Positions 8,748 to 17,338 of a stretch of 64,000 bases of DNA are shown here, piece after piece. The DNA is from an uncultured Lachnospiraceae bacterium (lineage in GTDB: Bacteria > Bacillota > Clostridia > Lachnospirales > Lachnospiraceae). The DNA is taken from positions 24,183 to 88,182 of the forward strand of contig CANPIM010000004.1 in assembly GCA_947574135.1 (NCBI GenBank), read 5' to 3'. Made by a program: the position numbers and the translations under genes. Under the pieces are notes generated by a model. That model worked only from the letters and a program-made list of their open reading frames with translations. It searched no databases and had not been told where the DNA came from. Position 1 is the first letter of the stretch, and every line of letters begins with the position of its first letter.

Positions 8748-9326
8748 TCAGGAGTAAATTCCATGCATAAACTGATGTACCAGGGAATAAATTTCTTCAT
8801 CGGAGACGCAAAGATTCTCCTCCCTGCCTTCCTCAAATTTCATTTCTATAAAATAATGAACCAGACCGCAAAAGCCCAGCCCAAACTGCCGCTGCCGGCC
8901 ACGCATATTTCCCAGCTGAGCCGCTGCCGCCTCAAAAATATTCCGGATAAGCTGCTGCTGCCGCAATACATAGGGGCGGGCACAGCGATAGGGCTCACTC
9001 TCCCTGGGATAGTGAAACAGGGAAAAAAGCAGGTCATAAAACCGGGGGGATCTTTTGGCAAAATCCATAAAAGCCCTGGCACAGGCGCACAAAGTCCCCC
9101 GCAAATCCCCCTCATAAGCAGTGGCCTGCTCCAGCCGCTCCAAAAAGGGGGCGCACCCCCGCTCCAATAGCTCCTGCAAAAGTCCGTATTTACTTTTAAA
9201 ATAATAATACAGCGTGGGCTTTGTCACTCCGGCCCGCTCCGCGATCTCCTGAACTCCCACCGCATCATAGCCTCTGTCGCAAAACAGCTCCAGCGCATTC
9301 TCTAAAATCTCTTCTCGTTTTTCCAT
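8748..9326 (-). CDS. TetR/AcrR family repressor
   Basis: This 192-residue protein has a canonical TetR N-terminal HTH (residues 1-50: REEILENALELFCDRGYDAVGVQEIAERAGVTKPTLYYYFKSK) and a helical ligand/dimer domain. A GAGG site precedes the ATG. Its promoter at 9344-9372 carries a perfect 20-bp palindrome in the spacer, so it very likely represses itself. The 47-bp gap to the amylase fusion downstream on the same strand suggests it may lie in the same transcript, and sugar-polymer genes may be its targets. The ligand is unknown. Confidence 0.88.
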   Translation of the reverse strand: MEKREEILENALELFCDRGYDAVGVQEIAERAGVTKPTLYYYFKSKYGLLQELLERGCAPFLERLEQATAYEGDLRGTLCACARAFMDFAKRSPRFYDLLFSLFHYPRESEPYRCARPYVLRQQQLIRNIFEAAAAQLGNMRGRQRQFGLGFCGLVHYFIEMKFEEGREENLCVSDEEIYSLVHQFMHGIYS

Positions 9327-9343
9327 CTTATTCCTCTGTACCT

Positions 9344-9372
9344 ATTATATACCGTTCGGTATATAGCGTCAA
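9344..9372 (-). promoter_or_regulatory. tetR promoter
   Basis: TTGACG (9367-9372), a 17-bp spacer and TATAAT (9344-9349), read on the minus strand. Near-consensus sigma-A promoter. Confidence 0.8.
9346..9365. promoter_or_regulatory. TetR operator palindrome
   Basis: TATATACCGTTCGGTATATA is a perfect inverted repeat (9-2-9). It fills the spacer and overlaps the -10 box of the tetR promoter. The ACCG/CGGT core is typical of TetR-family operators. Confidence 0.8.
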
Positions 9373-9421
9373 GTCTAAAGAGAAGAAGGGAATTTCTCCT
9401 TCGCGAATAAGGGCCTGCACC

Positions 9422-9847
9422 TTAGATCACATAATTGCAGATTTCCTCCTGCCTGATTAAATCCGCCAGCGTAAACTGCTCCAAATACTGGGTGATCACC
9501 TGATCCAATCCCCTCCAGAGGGACAGGGTACGGCACTTTTCCATCCGGGGACATGTCTGTCCCCCTTCCAGACAGGCAACCGGAACCAGAGGGCCCTCCA
9601 TCCATGCAAGAATCTCCCGAATGCTATATTCCTCCGGCGCCCGGCTCAAACGGTATCCGCCGCCTTTCCCCCGCAAAGCCGTAAGGAAGCCGCCCTTTAT
9701 CAGCCCCTTTACAAGAATCTCCAAATATTTCTCCGAGATCTCCTGCCTTTTTGCAACGTCCTTCAAGGGTACATAGCCTTCTGCCTGATTCTCTGCAATA
9801 TCAATCAAAAATCGGAGGGCATATCTGCCCTTTGTGGAAATCATCAT
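9422..9847 (-). CDS. Rrf2 family regulator (CymR/IscR-like)
   Basis: About 141 residues, starting MMISTKGRYALRFLIDIAE, the standard Rrf2 winged-HTH start, with the wing at ALRGKGGGYRL. Three cysteines in the C-terminal half (C92, C99, C105) recall the IscR cluster ligands, but the spacing is C-x6-C-x5-C rather than C-x5-C-x5-C. B. subtilis CymR, the cysteine-metabolism repressor, lacks them. The gene is divergent from metY-cysK, which points to a CymR-like role. The ATG at 9847 is best placed after the GGAAGGTG site; the ATG at 9844 and a GTG at 9856 are alternatives. Confidence 0.85.
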   Translation of the reverse strand: MMISTKGRYALRFLIDIAENQAEGYVPLKDVAKRQEISEKYLEILVKGLIKGGFLTALRGKGGGYRLSRAPEEYSIREILAWMEGPLVPVACLEGGQTCPRMEKCRTLSLWRGLDQVITQYLEQFTLADLIRQEEICNYVI

Positions 9848-9870
9848 ACCTATCACCTTCCTTTTTACCT

Positions 9871-9899
9871 ATTATACTACAGGGTAAGTAGGAATTCAA
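9871..9899 (-). promoter_or_regulatory. rrf2 gene promoter
   Basis: TTGAAT (9894-9899), a 17-bp spacer and TATAAT (9871-9876) on the minus strand. The region holds TTACCTATTA and GGTAAGTAGG elements that echo the ACCTATT/AATAGGT arms at the facing metY promoter, as expected if one regulator binds both. Confidence 0.65.
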
Positions 9900-9918
9900 T
9901 GAAATTTCTAAATACCTA

Positions 9919-9947
9919 TTGACAAAGTAGGTTAATAGGTTTATACT
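9919..9947 (+). promoter_or_regulatory. metY-cysK promoter with a probable Rrf2 operator
   Basis: TTGACA (9919-9924), a 17-bp spacer and TATACT (9942-9947). The inverted arms ACCTATT (9914-9920) and AATAGGT (9934-9940) flank the -35 and sit in the spacer, a good position for repression by the divergent Rrf2 protein. Confidence 0.7.
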
Positions 9948-9979
9948 TCCAACAAGTTCAAGAAAGGGGGAATTTTTCC

Positions 9980-11269
9980 ATGAGTAACTATAAATTTGAA
10001 ACTTTGCAGCTGCATGTGGGCCAGGAGGCGCCGGATCCTGCCTCCGATTCCAGAGCCGTGCCCATTTACCAGACAGCCTCCTATGTATTCCGGGATTCCG
10101 CACATGCGGCGGCCCGCTTTGGCCTGGCTGACGCCGGCAATATCTACGGCCGGTTAACAAACTCCACTCAGGATGTGCTGGAAAAGCGCATCGCTGCCCT
10201 GGAGGGAGGCGTAGCCGCGCTTGCCCTGTCCTCCGGAGCAGCCGCCATCACCTACGCCATCGAGGCCCTTGCCCCGGACGGCGGCCATATTGTGGCCCAG
10301 AAAACCATCTATGGAGGCAGCTATAACCTCCTGGCTCACACCCTGCCTCACTACGGCATTACCACCACCTTTGTGGATGCCCACAACCTGGAGGAGCTGG
10401 AGCATGCCATCCAGGACAACACCCGGGCCATCTATCTGGAAACCCTGGGAAATCCCAACAGTGATATTCCGGACATTGACGCCATTGCAGAGATTGCCCA
10501 CCGGCACGGACTGCCTCTGGTCATTGACAATACCTTTGGCACCCCTTATCTCATTCAGCCCATCAAGCATGGGGCCGACATTGTCGTTCACTCTGCCACC
10601 AAGTTTATCGGCGGCCATGGTACCACCCTGGGAGGCATTCTTGTCGATTCCGGGAATTTTGACTGGAGGGCCGGGGACAAATATCCTGCCATTGCCCAGG
10701 CAAATCCCAGCTATCACGGCGTTTCCTTTGTGGATGCCGCAGGTCCGGCTGCCTTTGTCACCTATGTCCGCGCAATTCTCCTCCGGGATACCGGGGCCAC
10801 AATTTCTCCCTTTAACGCTTTTCTGCTTTTACAGGGAGTGGAAACCTTGTCCCTTCGCCTGGAGCGCCATGCGGAAAATGCAAAGAAGGTGGTGAAATAT
10901 CTGGCCTCCCATCCCCAGGTGGAAAGGGTCCATCACCCCAGCCTGCCGGAGCACCCGGATCATGCTCTGTATAAAAAATATTTTCCTAAGGGAGGCGCCT
11001 CCATCTTTACCTTTGACATTCAGGGCGGTCAGGAAGAAGCCTTTAGATTTATCGATAATCTGAAAATCTTCTCCCTCCTGGCCAATGTGGCTGATGTGAA
11101 AAGTCTTGTCATTCACCCGGCTACCACCACCCATTCTCAGCTCACCGCCCAGGAGCTTGCGGAACAGGGCATCCGGCCCAATACCATCCGCCTCTCTGTG
11201 GGTACAGAACATATCGACGATATCCTGGCGGATCTGGCCCAGGGCTTTGCCGCGGTTGCACAAAGATAA
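9980..11269 (+). CDS. metY: O-acetylhomoserine sulfhydrylase (Cys/Met metabolism PLP enzyme)
   Basis: A 429-residue type I PLP enzyme of the MetY class. It makes homocysteine from O-acetylhomoserine and sulfide. Features seen: [11 protein letters not shown] near residue 54, PLP-stacking and phosphate segments (ALSSGAAAI), the DNTFGTPY aspartate, and the Schiff-base lysine K208 in [11 protein letters not shown]. Its length of about 430, versus about 380 for MetB/MetC, fits MetY. AAGAAAGGGGGA precedes the ATG. Only 16 bp separate it from cysK, so the two form a sulfide-assimilation operon, probably controlled by the divergent Rrf2 regulator. Confidence 0.93.
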   Translation: MSNYKFETLQLHVGQEAPDPASDSRAVPIYQTASYVFRDSAHAAARFGLADAGNIYGRLTNSTQDVLEKRIAALEGGVAALALSSGAAAITYAIEALAPDGGHIVAQKTIYGGSYNLLAHTLPHYGITTTFVDAHNLEELEHAIQDNTRAIYLETLGNPNSDIPDIDAIAEIAHRHGLPLVIDNTFGTPYLIQPIKHGADIVVHSATKFIGGHGTTLGGILVDSGNFDWRAGDKYPAIAQANPSYHGVSFVDAAGPAAFVTYVRAILLRDTGATISPFNAFLLLQGVETLSLRLERHAENAKKVVKYLASHPQVERVHHPSLPEHPDHALYKKYFPKGGASIFTFDIQGGQEEAFRFIDNLKIFSLLANVADVKSLVIHPATTTHSQLTAQELAEQGIRPNTIRLSVGTEHIDDILADLAQGFAAVAQR

Positions 11270-11285
11270 AAAGGAGGAACTTATC

Positions 11286-12218
11286 ATGGCAAATATTTAT
11301 ACATCTGCTGATCAGCTAATCGGAAGAACGCCTCTGCTGGAGCTTTCACACATAGAACAGGAGGAGCATCTAAAGGCCCGGCTTCTGGCAAAGCTTGAGT
11401 ATTTCAATCCTGCCGGATCGGTAAAGGATCGCATTGCCAGAGCCATGCTTGACGCGGGAGAAGCCAGCGGCCAGCTCACGCCTCAGTCTGTGATTATCGA
11501 ACCCACTTCTGGCAATACCGGTATTGGCCTGGCCTCTGTGGCCGCAGCCAGAGGCTATCGCATTATCATCGTTATGCCCGAAACCATGAGCCAGGAACGG
11601 CGGCAGCTTATGCGGGCCTATGGCGCCGAGCTGGTATTAACGGAGGGAGCCAAAGGCATGAAGGGCGCCATAGCCAGGGCCGAAGAGCTGGCCCGGGAGC
11701 TGCCCCATAGCTTTATTCCCGGTCAGTTTGCGAATCTTGCCAATCCCGCTGCCCACAAAGCTTCCACTGGCCCGGAAATCTGGGCAGACACCGACGGAAG
11801 GGTAGATATCTTTGTGGCCGGCGTGGGCACCGGCGGCACAATCACCGGTGTGGGCCAATACCTAAAGGAACAAAATCCCGCCGTAAAGATCGTGGCCGTG
11901 GAGCCAAAAGACTCTCCCGTGCTCAGCCAGGGCCGGGCCGGCTCCCACAAAATTCAGGGAATCGGGGCCGGCTTTGTCCCGGATGTGCTGGATACCCATG
12001 TCTATGACCAGGTTTTCCCCGTGTCCAACGAAGATGCCTTTGCCACAGGAAAACGCATTGGACGGAAGGAAGGCGTATTGGTGGGAATTTCCTCCGGTGC
12101 AGCAGTCTATGCGGCAATCGCCCTGGCCAAACAGCCGGAAAATGCAGACAAAACCATTGTAGCCCTGCTTCCGGATACGGGTGATCGGTATCTGTCCACT
12201 GCGCTTTTTGCCGATTGA
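11286..12218 (+). CDS. cysK: Cysteine synthase A
   Basis: A 310-residue O-acetylserine sulfhydrylase, a fold-type II PLP enzyme. K47 in [11 protein letters not shown] binds [14 protein letters not shown] binds the substrate; [10 protein letters not shown] binds the PLP phosphate. The ATG at 11286 follows AAGGAGG with good spacing; an upstream in-frame start would run into metY. It is the second gene of the metY operon, so sulfide goes to both cysteine and homocysteine. Confidence 0.95.
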   Translation: MANIYTSADQLIGRTPLLELSHIEQEEHLKARLLAKLEYFNPAGSVKDRIARAMLDAGEASGQLTPQSVIIEPTSGNTGIGLASVAAARGYRIIIVMPETMSQERRQLMRAYGAELVLTEGAKGMKGAIARAEELARELPHSFIPGQFANLANPAAHKASTGPEIWADTDGRVDIFVAGVGTGGTITGVGQYLKEQNPAVKIVAVEPKDSPVLSQGRAGSHKIQGIGAGFVPDVLDTHVYDQVFPVSNEDAFATGKRIGRKEGVLVGISSGAAVYAAIALAKQPENADKTIVALLPDTGDRYLSTALFAD

Positions 12219-12297
12219 ATTTCGTAGCCCCACAATGAATTATCATACATTCGCCTTTGCATACACTTTACACACGGAAATCCTCTCAGAGAAAATC

Positions 12298-12326
12298 TGG
12301 ACAATCCTATGCCAGACTGATAAAAT
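12298..12326 (+). promoter_or_regulatory. Promoter of the Sel1-repeat gene
   Basis: TGGACA (12298-12303), a 17-bp spacer and TAAAAT (12321-12326), about 25 bp upstream of the ATG at 12350. Confidence 0.55.
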
Positions 12327-12349
12327 AGGGGCAAAGGAGAGTGAACATT

Positions 12350-13600
12350 ATGGCAGCTGTTTTGAGCAATGAAGTAAAGCAGGCCCTTGAAGACATTTAC
12401 TACAAGGAGCGCACCGGCCGCGGAAAGGAAGCCCTGGCCCTGCTGGAGAGAGCCTCAGCCAAGGGAGATGGGGATGCCAGCTGCATCCTGGCCCGGTGCT
12501 ACTGCGGCCGGCAATATGTGTGGGCAGGCCATGGTTTTCTGGAGGACGACGACAAGGCGATCCACTTTCTTCACAAATCTGTGGAGCAGGGAAGCGCTCT
12601 TGGAGTTCTGGTGGCCCTGCGCAGCGGGGAGTTATCTCCTTCCATGGAGGAGAAAATGCCCTTTGCCAGCCTCCAGGAGGCCCTTCTGCAGGCAGAGGCG
12701 CTGGCCCAGAGTGGCGATGCCTTTTCCCAGTATGTGGTGGGAAATGTGTATTTTTGGTGGGATTTTCTGCGAATCTACAAGAAGGACCGGAATTCCTTCC
12801 CCAGCCACGAGGCCTTCAAAGCCTATTTAAAAGAAAATATTTCCAAATGTGAGGACTGGTTCTGGAAAGCCTTCCGGGGCGGTATGTATTTTGCCGCCAA
12901 CAATCTCAACCAATACTATGAAAAGGGTGACGAGGATATTATCCCTCCCCAGCCGGAAAAGGCCCGGGATCTGTGGCGCATAGGCGCGGAGTACGGCCAC
13001 CCCATTGATCAGGCCATCTACGCCGACGAGCTCACCAAGGCAGGGCGGAAGGAGGAGGCCCTTCAGTGGTATAAAAAGGCCGCCGAGGGAGGCCATCCCG
13101 GCGCATGGTACGACGTGGGACGCTGCTATTTTTCCGGGGAGGGCACAGTCAAGGACGCCTCCTACGCAGTTTCCTGCTTTGAGCGGGAGCTGGCACGGGA
13201 TCCCATTTATACCGGGGCCTGCAACCTGCTGGGAAAGGCATACTTTTTAGGGGACGGTGTGCCCCAGGACTATGCCAAAGCCTATGAATATCTGTCCACC
13301 GCCTTCTACAGGCAGGACAGCAAATGGGGCGCCTTCTACCTGGCTAAGTGCTGCTTCAACGGATGGGGCACTCCCCAGGATTACAGGCAGGCTTTTCAGT
13401 TTCTCAGTTATGTGAATCGGAGCAATGAGGAAGCGGATTACATGCGGGGTGTTATCTATGCCCGGGGCCTGGGCGGCGTGGCAGAGGATATCCCCACAGG
13501 CGTGACCTACCTGCAAAAGGCGGGAAATTTCCCCAAAGCCAAGGAAGAGCTGCGCAACTACAAGAGGACCCTGTTTGGCAAATGGGTTCGGCGTGGATAA
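12350..13600 (+). CDS. Sel1-like / TPR repeat protein
   Basis: 416 residues made largely of Sel1-like repeats: paired helices with A-x4-G-x-AxYxLGxxYxxG signatures, for example GHPGAWYDVGRCYFSGEGTV and ACNLLGKAYFLGDGVPQDYA. It has no signal peptide or membrane helix, so it is probably a cytoplasmic protein-protein scaffold. The ATG at 12350 has an AGGAG site 10 bases upstream; a GTG at 12341 is too close to that site. No partner gene is obvious: the cysK and pfkB-type neighbours have their own signals. Confidence 0.85.
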   Translation: MAAVLSNEVKQALEDIYYKERTGRGKEALALLERASAKGDGDASCILARCYCGRQYVWAGHGFLEDDDKAIHFLHKSVEQGSALGVLVALRSGELSPSMEEKMPFASLQEALLQAEALAQSGDAFSQYVVGNVYFWWDFLRIYKKDRNSFPSHEAFKAYLKENISKCEDWFWKAFRGGMYFAANNLNQYYEKGDEDIIPPQPEKARDLWRIGAEYGHPIDQAIYADELTKAGRKEEALQWYKKAAEGGHPGAWYDVGRCYFSGEGTVKDASYAVSCFERELARDPIYTGACNLLGKAYFLGDGVPQDYAKAYEYLSTAFYRQDSKWGAFYLAKCCFNGWGTPQDYRQAFQFLSYVNRSNEEADYMRGVIYARGLGGVAEDIPTGVTYLQKAGNFPKAKEELRNYKRTLFGKWVRRG

Positions 13601-13681
13601 CGCTTTCCCGTTTCTGCAAAGGCATCCTCTCTTCCCAAGGGCGCGCACCGGCGAGAGAGGGCATCCCCACAGGAGGTCCCC

Positions 13682-14611
13682 ATGATTGTAACTGTCACCC
13701 TAAACCCATGTATTGACAAAACCATTTATCTTTCAAAGCTTTCCATTGGAGCCTACAACCGGGTAAAAAGCACCCGGAGCGACTTGTCGGGAAAGGGTAT
13801 CAATGTAAGCACTGTGCTCTCCCGTTTACAGGTCCAGACCCGTTGTATGGGACTGAATTTTCGGGGAAATGCCCAAATGCTGGATCAGGTGCTAAACCGG
13901 CGGGGACTTTCCCAGGATTTCGTTCTCACGGACGGAGAAATCCGCACCAATGTAAAGCTTTTTGACGAATCCTGCCAGGTTATGACCGAGATCAACGAGG
14001 CGGGACCCACCGTACCGGCCAGGGCCGTGGACATTCTCCTGGACAAGGTGGAGGCTGTTCTGGATGAGGCCTATCTCCTGGTCCTAAGCGGCAGCATTCC
14101 ACCCGGCGTTCCAGCGGATATCTATCAAAGGCTTATCCGCATGGCTCACCGGAAGGATGTAAAAACCATCCTGGACGCTTCCGGAGAGCCCTTTCTGCTG
14201 GCCCTGGAGGAAAAGCCCTATCTCATTAAGCCCAATGCCTTTGAGTTTGAGCAGGCCTTCCAAAAAGAGATTCGGGCAGGCAAGAGCCCCCTGGAGGTTG
14301 CCCAAAACCTGGTGGACAGCGGAATCTCCTACATCTGTATTTCCATGGGCAGTGACGGCGCTCTGCTGGTAGATAAGGATCACGCCTACCGGGCCGCTCC
14401 TCTTCCCCTGGAGGCCAAGGGCCTTACCGGCGCCGGGGATTCCATGGTGGCTGGTATGTGCTACGCTATCCGGCGCCGGCTGGGACCGGAGGCCATGCTT
14501 CGTTATGCCATGGCGGCCGCCGGCGGATCTGTCCGCCTGGAGGGGACACTTTTGACCTCCAGGGAGGATCTGGAGGAGCTGCTGCCACAGGTGGAGATCA
14601 CCACGCTGTAA
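13682..14611 (+). CDS. 1-phosphofructokinase family sugar kinase
   Basis: A 309-residue PfkB-family kinase of the FruK/LacC type. It starts MIVTVTLNPCIDKTIYL (the TLNPxxD signature of 1-PFK/tagatose-6-P kinase), has the KGINVS sugar-binding motif at about 38-43, and the GLTGAGDSMVAG catalytic/anion-hole motif with the base Asp. It phosphorylates a hexose phosphate. There is no fructose PTS or DeoR regulator beside it, so the exact substrate (fructose-1-P or tagatose-6-P) is open. The ATG follows AGGAGGTCCCC. The gene ends at a hairpin terminator. Confidence 0.85.
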   Translation: MIVTVTLNPCIDKTIYLSKLSIGAYNRVKSTRSDLSGKGINVSTVLSRLQVQTRCMGLNFRGNAQMLDQVLNRRGLSQDFVLTDGEIRTNVKLFDESCQVMTEINEAGPTVPARAVDILLDKVEAVLDEAYLLVLSGSIPPGVPADIYQRLIRMAHRKDVKTILDASGEPFLLALEEKPYLIKPNAFEFEQAFQKEIRAGKSPLEVAQNLVDSGISYICISMGSDGALLVDKDHAYRAAPLPLEAKGLTGAGDSMVAGMCYAIRRRLGPEAMLRYAMAAAGGSVRLEGTLLTSREDLEELLPQVEITTL

Positions 14612-14656
14612 GGAGGACGCCTCTTTCCGTTTTTCCATATGACAAGGTCCGGTAAA

Positions 14657-14707
14657 AAAGAGCCCCGGCTGCACAGACCATGCCTGTGCCATGCCAAGGG
14701 GCTCTTT
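14657..14707 (+). terminator. Terminator after the kinase gene
   Basis: AAAGAGCCCC (14657-14666) pairs with GGGGCTCTTT (14698-14707), with a nested GCACAG/CTGTGC stem, followed by CTCTTTTAT. It also faces the end of the SDR gene. Confidence 0.8.
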
Positions 14708-14783
14708 CTCTTTTATATTCTGTTTCCTTTGGATCCAACAGCCTTCCCAAAATCGCCTCTGCCGGTCCCTGCCAGTTTAAGCA

Positions 14784-15572
14784 TCAGTGAAGGATCAATC
14801 CTCCTGTTACATTGATGCCCTGGCCTGTCATATTGTCCGCAAAATCCGAGGACAGATACACAAACATTCTGGCAATATCCTCCGGAGTCTGGGGACGCTT
14901 TAGGGGAATGGCGGAAATCCGCTCCTCCCAGTAGGCCTCCGCATCGCCGCCCTGCTCCCGGGTCTGAGACAGAAATCCCTCCCAAATCTGGGTCCGGACA
15001 ATGCCCGGGCAGACCGCATTCACATTGATATTGTAGGGCGCTGCGTATTTGGCAACTGCCTGGGTAATGCCTGTCACCGCAAACTTAGAGGCCGAATAAG
15101 CCACATTGGTGGCATAGCCTTCCTTCCCCGACATGGAGGACATGTTCACAATCTTCCCCTTTTTGTTGGGTATCATCACCCGCAGGACAGCCTGGTCCAC
15201 AAAGAAGGTTCCCTTGGTGTTTATATCCATGACAAAATCATAGAGCTCCTCTGTCATATCCATAAAATCCACCTTTTTGGATACTCCCGCAATATGATTC
15301 AGAATATCAATGACGCCCATGGCCTTTACGGCTTCCTCCACCATGGCATCCACCTCTGCCTTTACCGCCACATTGCACTTGCAGCAATATGCCTGCACAC
15401 CAGCCCCCGCCCGAATCTCCTCGGCGGTTTTCTCTGCATTTTCCAGATTCAGATCCGCGATAAACACGTTGGCTCCGGCCTGAGCCAACAGCTTTGCCGT
15501 CACTTTTCCGATTCCGTCGCCACCCCCGGTAACAATGGCGTTTTTCCCGGAAAGATCAATCGCAATACTCAT
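14784..15572 (-). CDS. SDR family NAD(P)-dependent oxidoreductase
   Basis: A 262-residue classical short-chain dehydrogenase. The cofactor motif TGGGDGIG is at 15-22, an acidic residue (D40) after beta-2 favours NAD, and the catalytic S146, Y159 and K163 sit in NMSSMSG and YSASK. The usual NNAG motif reads NHIAG. The C-terminus is of the DNMTGQGINVTGG type. The start is the ATG at 15572 with a GAAAGGAAA site; the upstream extension overlaps the hairpin at 15605. With the GntP permease upstream, it probably oxidises or reduces a sugar acid or polyol (gluconate 5-dehydrogenase-like). Substrate inferred from context only. Confidence 0.9.
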   Translation of the reverse strand: MSIAIDLSGKNAIVTGGGDGIGKVTAKLLAQAGANVFIADLNLENAEKTAEEIRAGAGVQAYCCKCNVAVKAEVDAMVEEAVKAMGVIDILNHIAGVSKKVDFMDMTEELYDFVMDINTKGTFFVDQAVLRVMIPNKKGKIVNMSSMSGKEGYATNVAYSASKFAVTGITQAVAKYAAPYNINVNAVCPGIVRTQIWEGFLSQTREQGGDAEAYWEERISAIPLKRPQTPEDIARMFVYLSSDFADNMTGQGINVTGGLILH

Positions 15573-15604
15573 AATATAGGGTTTCCTTTCTCTCACAATA
15601 TAAA

Positions 15605-15652
15605 GCGCCTGCCGCTGCACTGTCCGAAAATCAGGCAATGCAGGGCAGGCGC
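15605..15652 (-). terminator. Hairpin between the GntP and SDR genes
   Basis: GCGCCTGCC (15605-15613) and GGCAGGCGC (15644-15652) form a perfect stem. On the minus strand TTTATATT follows, so it may attenuate or process the transcript between permease and dehydrogenase. Confidence 0.6.
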
Positions 15653-15687
15653 CACCATTCTTTTAAGTCTTAAATCCTTTTTAAGTC

Positions 15688-17112
15688 TTAAATAATTCCT
15701 ACCAGAAGCAGCAGGGATGCCACAACCAAGCAAACCACACCACAGACAGATCCAAGAAGCGTTATGTATTTCAAGCCTTGCTTGGTATCCAGGTTAAACA
15801 GAGAAGTTCCTACCCAGAATCCACTGTCGCTTACGTGAGAACCAATCATGGTGCCACAGCCAATCAGCAGAGTCACGGCCACTGCAGACAGTCCCAGCTG
15901 TCCCATCATGGGCAGGCAGATAGCAGCAGCGGTCATACCAGCGGTGGTTCTGGAACCAACGGCAATCATCATAACCGCGCCAATCAGGAAGGGAACCAGA
16001 AGCATGGGAAGGCCTGAGCTTGCAACCGCTGTACCAAGAGCTGTATTGAAGCCCTCATGTACGCTGTCGTAGTTTTTGATGATCTGGCTGAAGCCACCGC
16101 CCATACCGGTTACCAGCAACGGAATCAATGCCACGTTCAGAGCCTCGCCAACCCACTCATTGGTCATAATCCTTAACAGGCTCTTCTCATCTTTTCCGGT
16201 AAACTTCTTAAAGTTCTCAAATACCTTTTCTTTTCCTACAATACCATTCAAGAAGGTGATCAGCACACCGATAAACAGAGCTACGTTTCTGTTACCAAGA
16301 GCCTGCATCACTACGTTAAAGGTATTGTCAGCTGCCATATACATACCGCAGAAGGATGCAACAGCAATCAGGATAGCCGGTACAAGAATGGGAGCCATAG
16401 CAGCCAGTACATTGGGAAGGCCCTCTTCCTTAATCATCAGCTCATGATAATCGTCGCTGGATACCTCTTCCACACCTACAATAAAGTCCTCACGGGGATC
16501 GATCCACTCTTTGGCAACTATCTTTTTGCCCAAAGCCCAGACAATCAGGAAGGCAACCAGGGAGATCACAATACCCCATAAAATAACGAATCCCAAATCA
16601 GCCTCGAGCAAAATAGCCACGGCCAAGATTCCCGGTGTAGGCGGAACGATTGAGTGGGTCAGGGACGCAGTCAGCATGGTAAAGCCGCCCATTACAGACA
16701 TGGATATCTTCTTTCTCTTTGACAGCAGAGCAGCAATGGGAGAAAGCAATACCTGGGTAATATCTCCGAATACGGGGATAGACATGATAAATGCCGCCAG
16801 AGCCGTGGACAGCTCCAGGCATTTGCCCTTAAACAGAGAAATGAAAAAGTTTACCATGGATTTCACGCCGCTGGTATCACGAATTCCCTGGGCAATGATA
16901 GAACCAAAGATAATCGTACAGGCGATACTGGCCATGGTATTACCAAAGCCGGTGGTAAATACATTAACTGTCATTCCAATGTCGTAGCCAAAGCCAAGAC
17001 CTGCAAGAACACCGCTGACAAACAGGGCAAGCACGGGATGGATTCCCAGTTTTACAATCATAAACACCAGGATTATGACTGCAAGCAACAACACGATTAA
17101 AAATCTAGCCAT
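15688..17112 (-). CDS. GntP family gluconate/sugar-acid permease
   Basis: A 474-residue permease with about 12 membrane helices and GntP hallmarks: an N-terminal LGIHPVLALFVSGVLAGL, the SIVPPTPGILAVAI loop, and a C-terminal GSHVSDSGFWVG motif. GntP proteins import gluconate or related hexonates with protons. The SDR gene follows on the same strand and an AraC regulator lies upstream, forming a small sugar-acid module. The upstream region carries a promoter and two inverted repeats (17137-17150, 17299-17328). The exact sugar acid cannot be read from sequence. Confidence 0.92.
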   Translation of the reverse strand: MARFLIVLLLAVIILVFMIVKLGIHPVLALFVSGVLAGLGFGYDIGMTVNVFTTGFGNTMASIACTIIFGSIIAQGIRDTSGVKSMVNFFISLFKGKCLELSTALAAFIMSIPVFGDITQVLLSPIAALLSKRKKISMSVMGGFTMLTASLTHSIVPPTPGILAVAILLEADLGFVILWGIVISLVAFLIVWALGKKIVAKEWIDPREDFIVGVEEVSSDDYHELMIKEEGLPNVLAAMAPILVPAILIAVASFCGMYMAADNTFNVVMQALGNRNVALFIGVLITFLNGIVGKEKVFENFKKFTGKDEKSLLRIMTNEWVGEALNVALIPLLVTGMGGGFSQIIKNYDSVHEGFNTALGTAVASSGLPMLLVPFLIGAVMMIAVGSRTTAGMTAAAICLPMMGQLGLSAVAVTLLIGCGTMIGSHVSDSGFWVGTSLFNLDTKQGLKYITLLGSVCGVVCLVVASLLLLVGII

Positions 17113-17136
17113 ATTTTTTCTCCTTCATTTGTTGAT

Positions 17137-17150
17137 TTTTACCGGTAAAA
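17137..17150. promoter_or_regulatory. Palindrome in the gntP leader (LacI-like operator)
   Basis: TTTTACCGGTAAAA, a perfect 14-bp palindrome 25 bp upstream of the permease ATG. A central CG palindrome of this type resembles LacI-family operators; no LacI gene is in the window. Confidence 0.45.
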
Positions 17151-17279
17151 TCATTCGTAGTTCTATCTTATCCCATTAGACATCATACGTCTATAGCAAC
17201 CTTTGCCCACCTTATTTCTATTTCCATCATTCAATTTCTCCGAAACTCTCCCCGTTTTTCCCTACGTTTTTGTCTAGTT

Positions 17280-17308
17280 TGTATAATTCCATTCTCTAAT
17301 TTTGTCAT
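17280..17308 (-). promoter_or_regulatory. gntP promoter
   Basis: ATGACA (17303-17308), a 17-bp spacer and TATACA (17280-17285) on the minus strand. The inverted repeat at 17299-17328 overlaps its -35 box. Confidence 0.5.
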
Positions 17309-17328
17309 ATTTTTCTAATTGACAAAAT
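17299..17328. repeat. Inverted repeat at the gntP -35 box
   Basis: ATTTTGTCA (17299-17307) and TGACAAAAT (17320-17328) are perfect 9-bp arms 12 bp apart. It may be an operator for the adjacent AraC regulator or a weak end-of-gene hairpin; position over the -35 favours an operator. Confidence 0.45.
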
Positions 17329-17338
17329 TATTTATATT

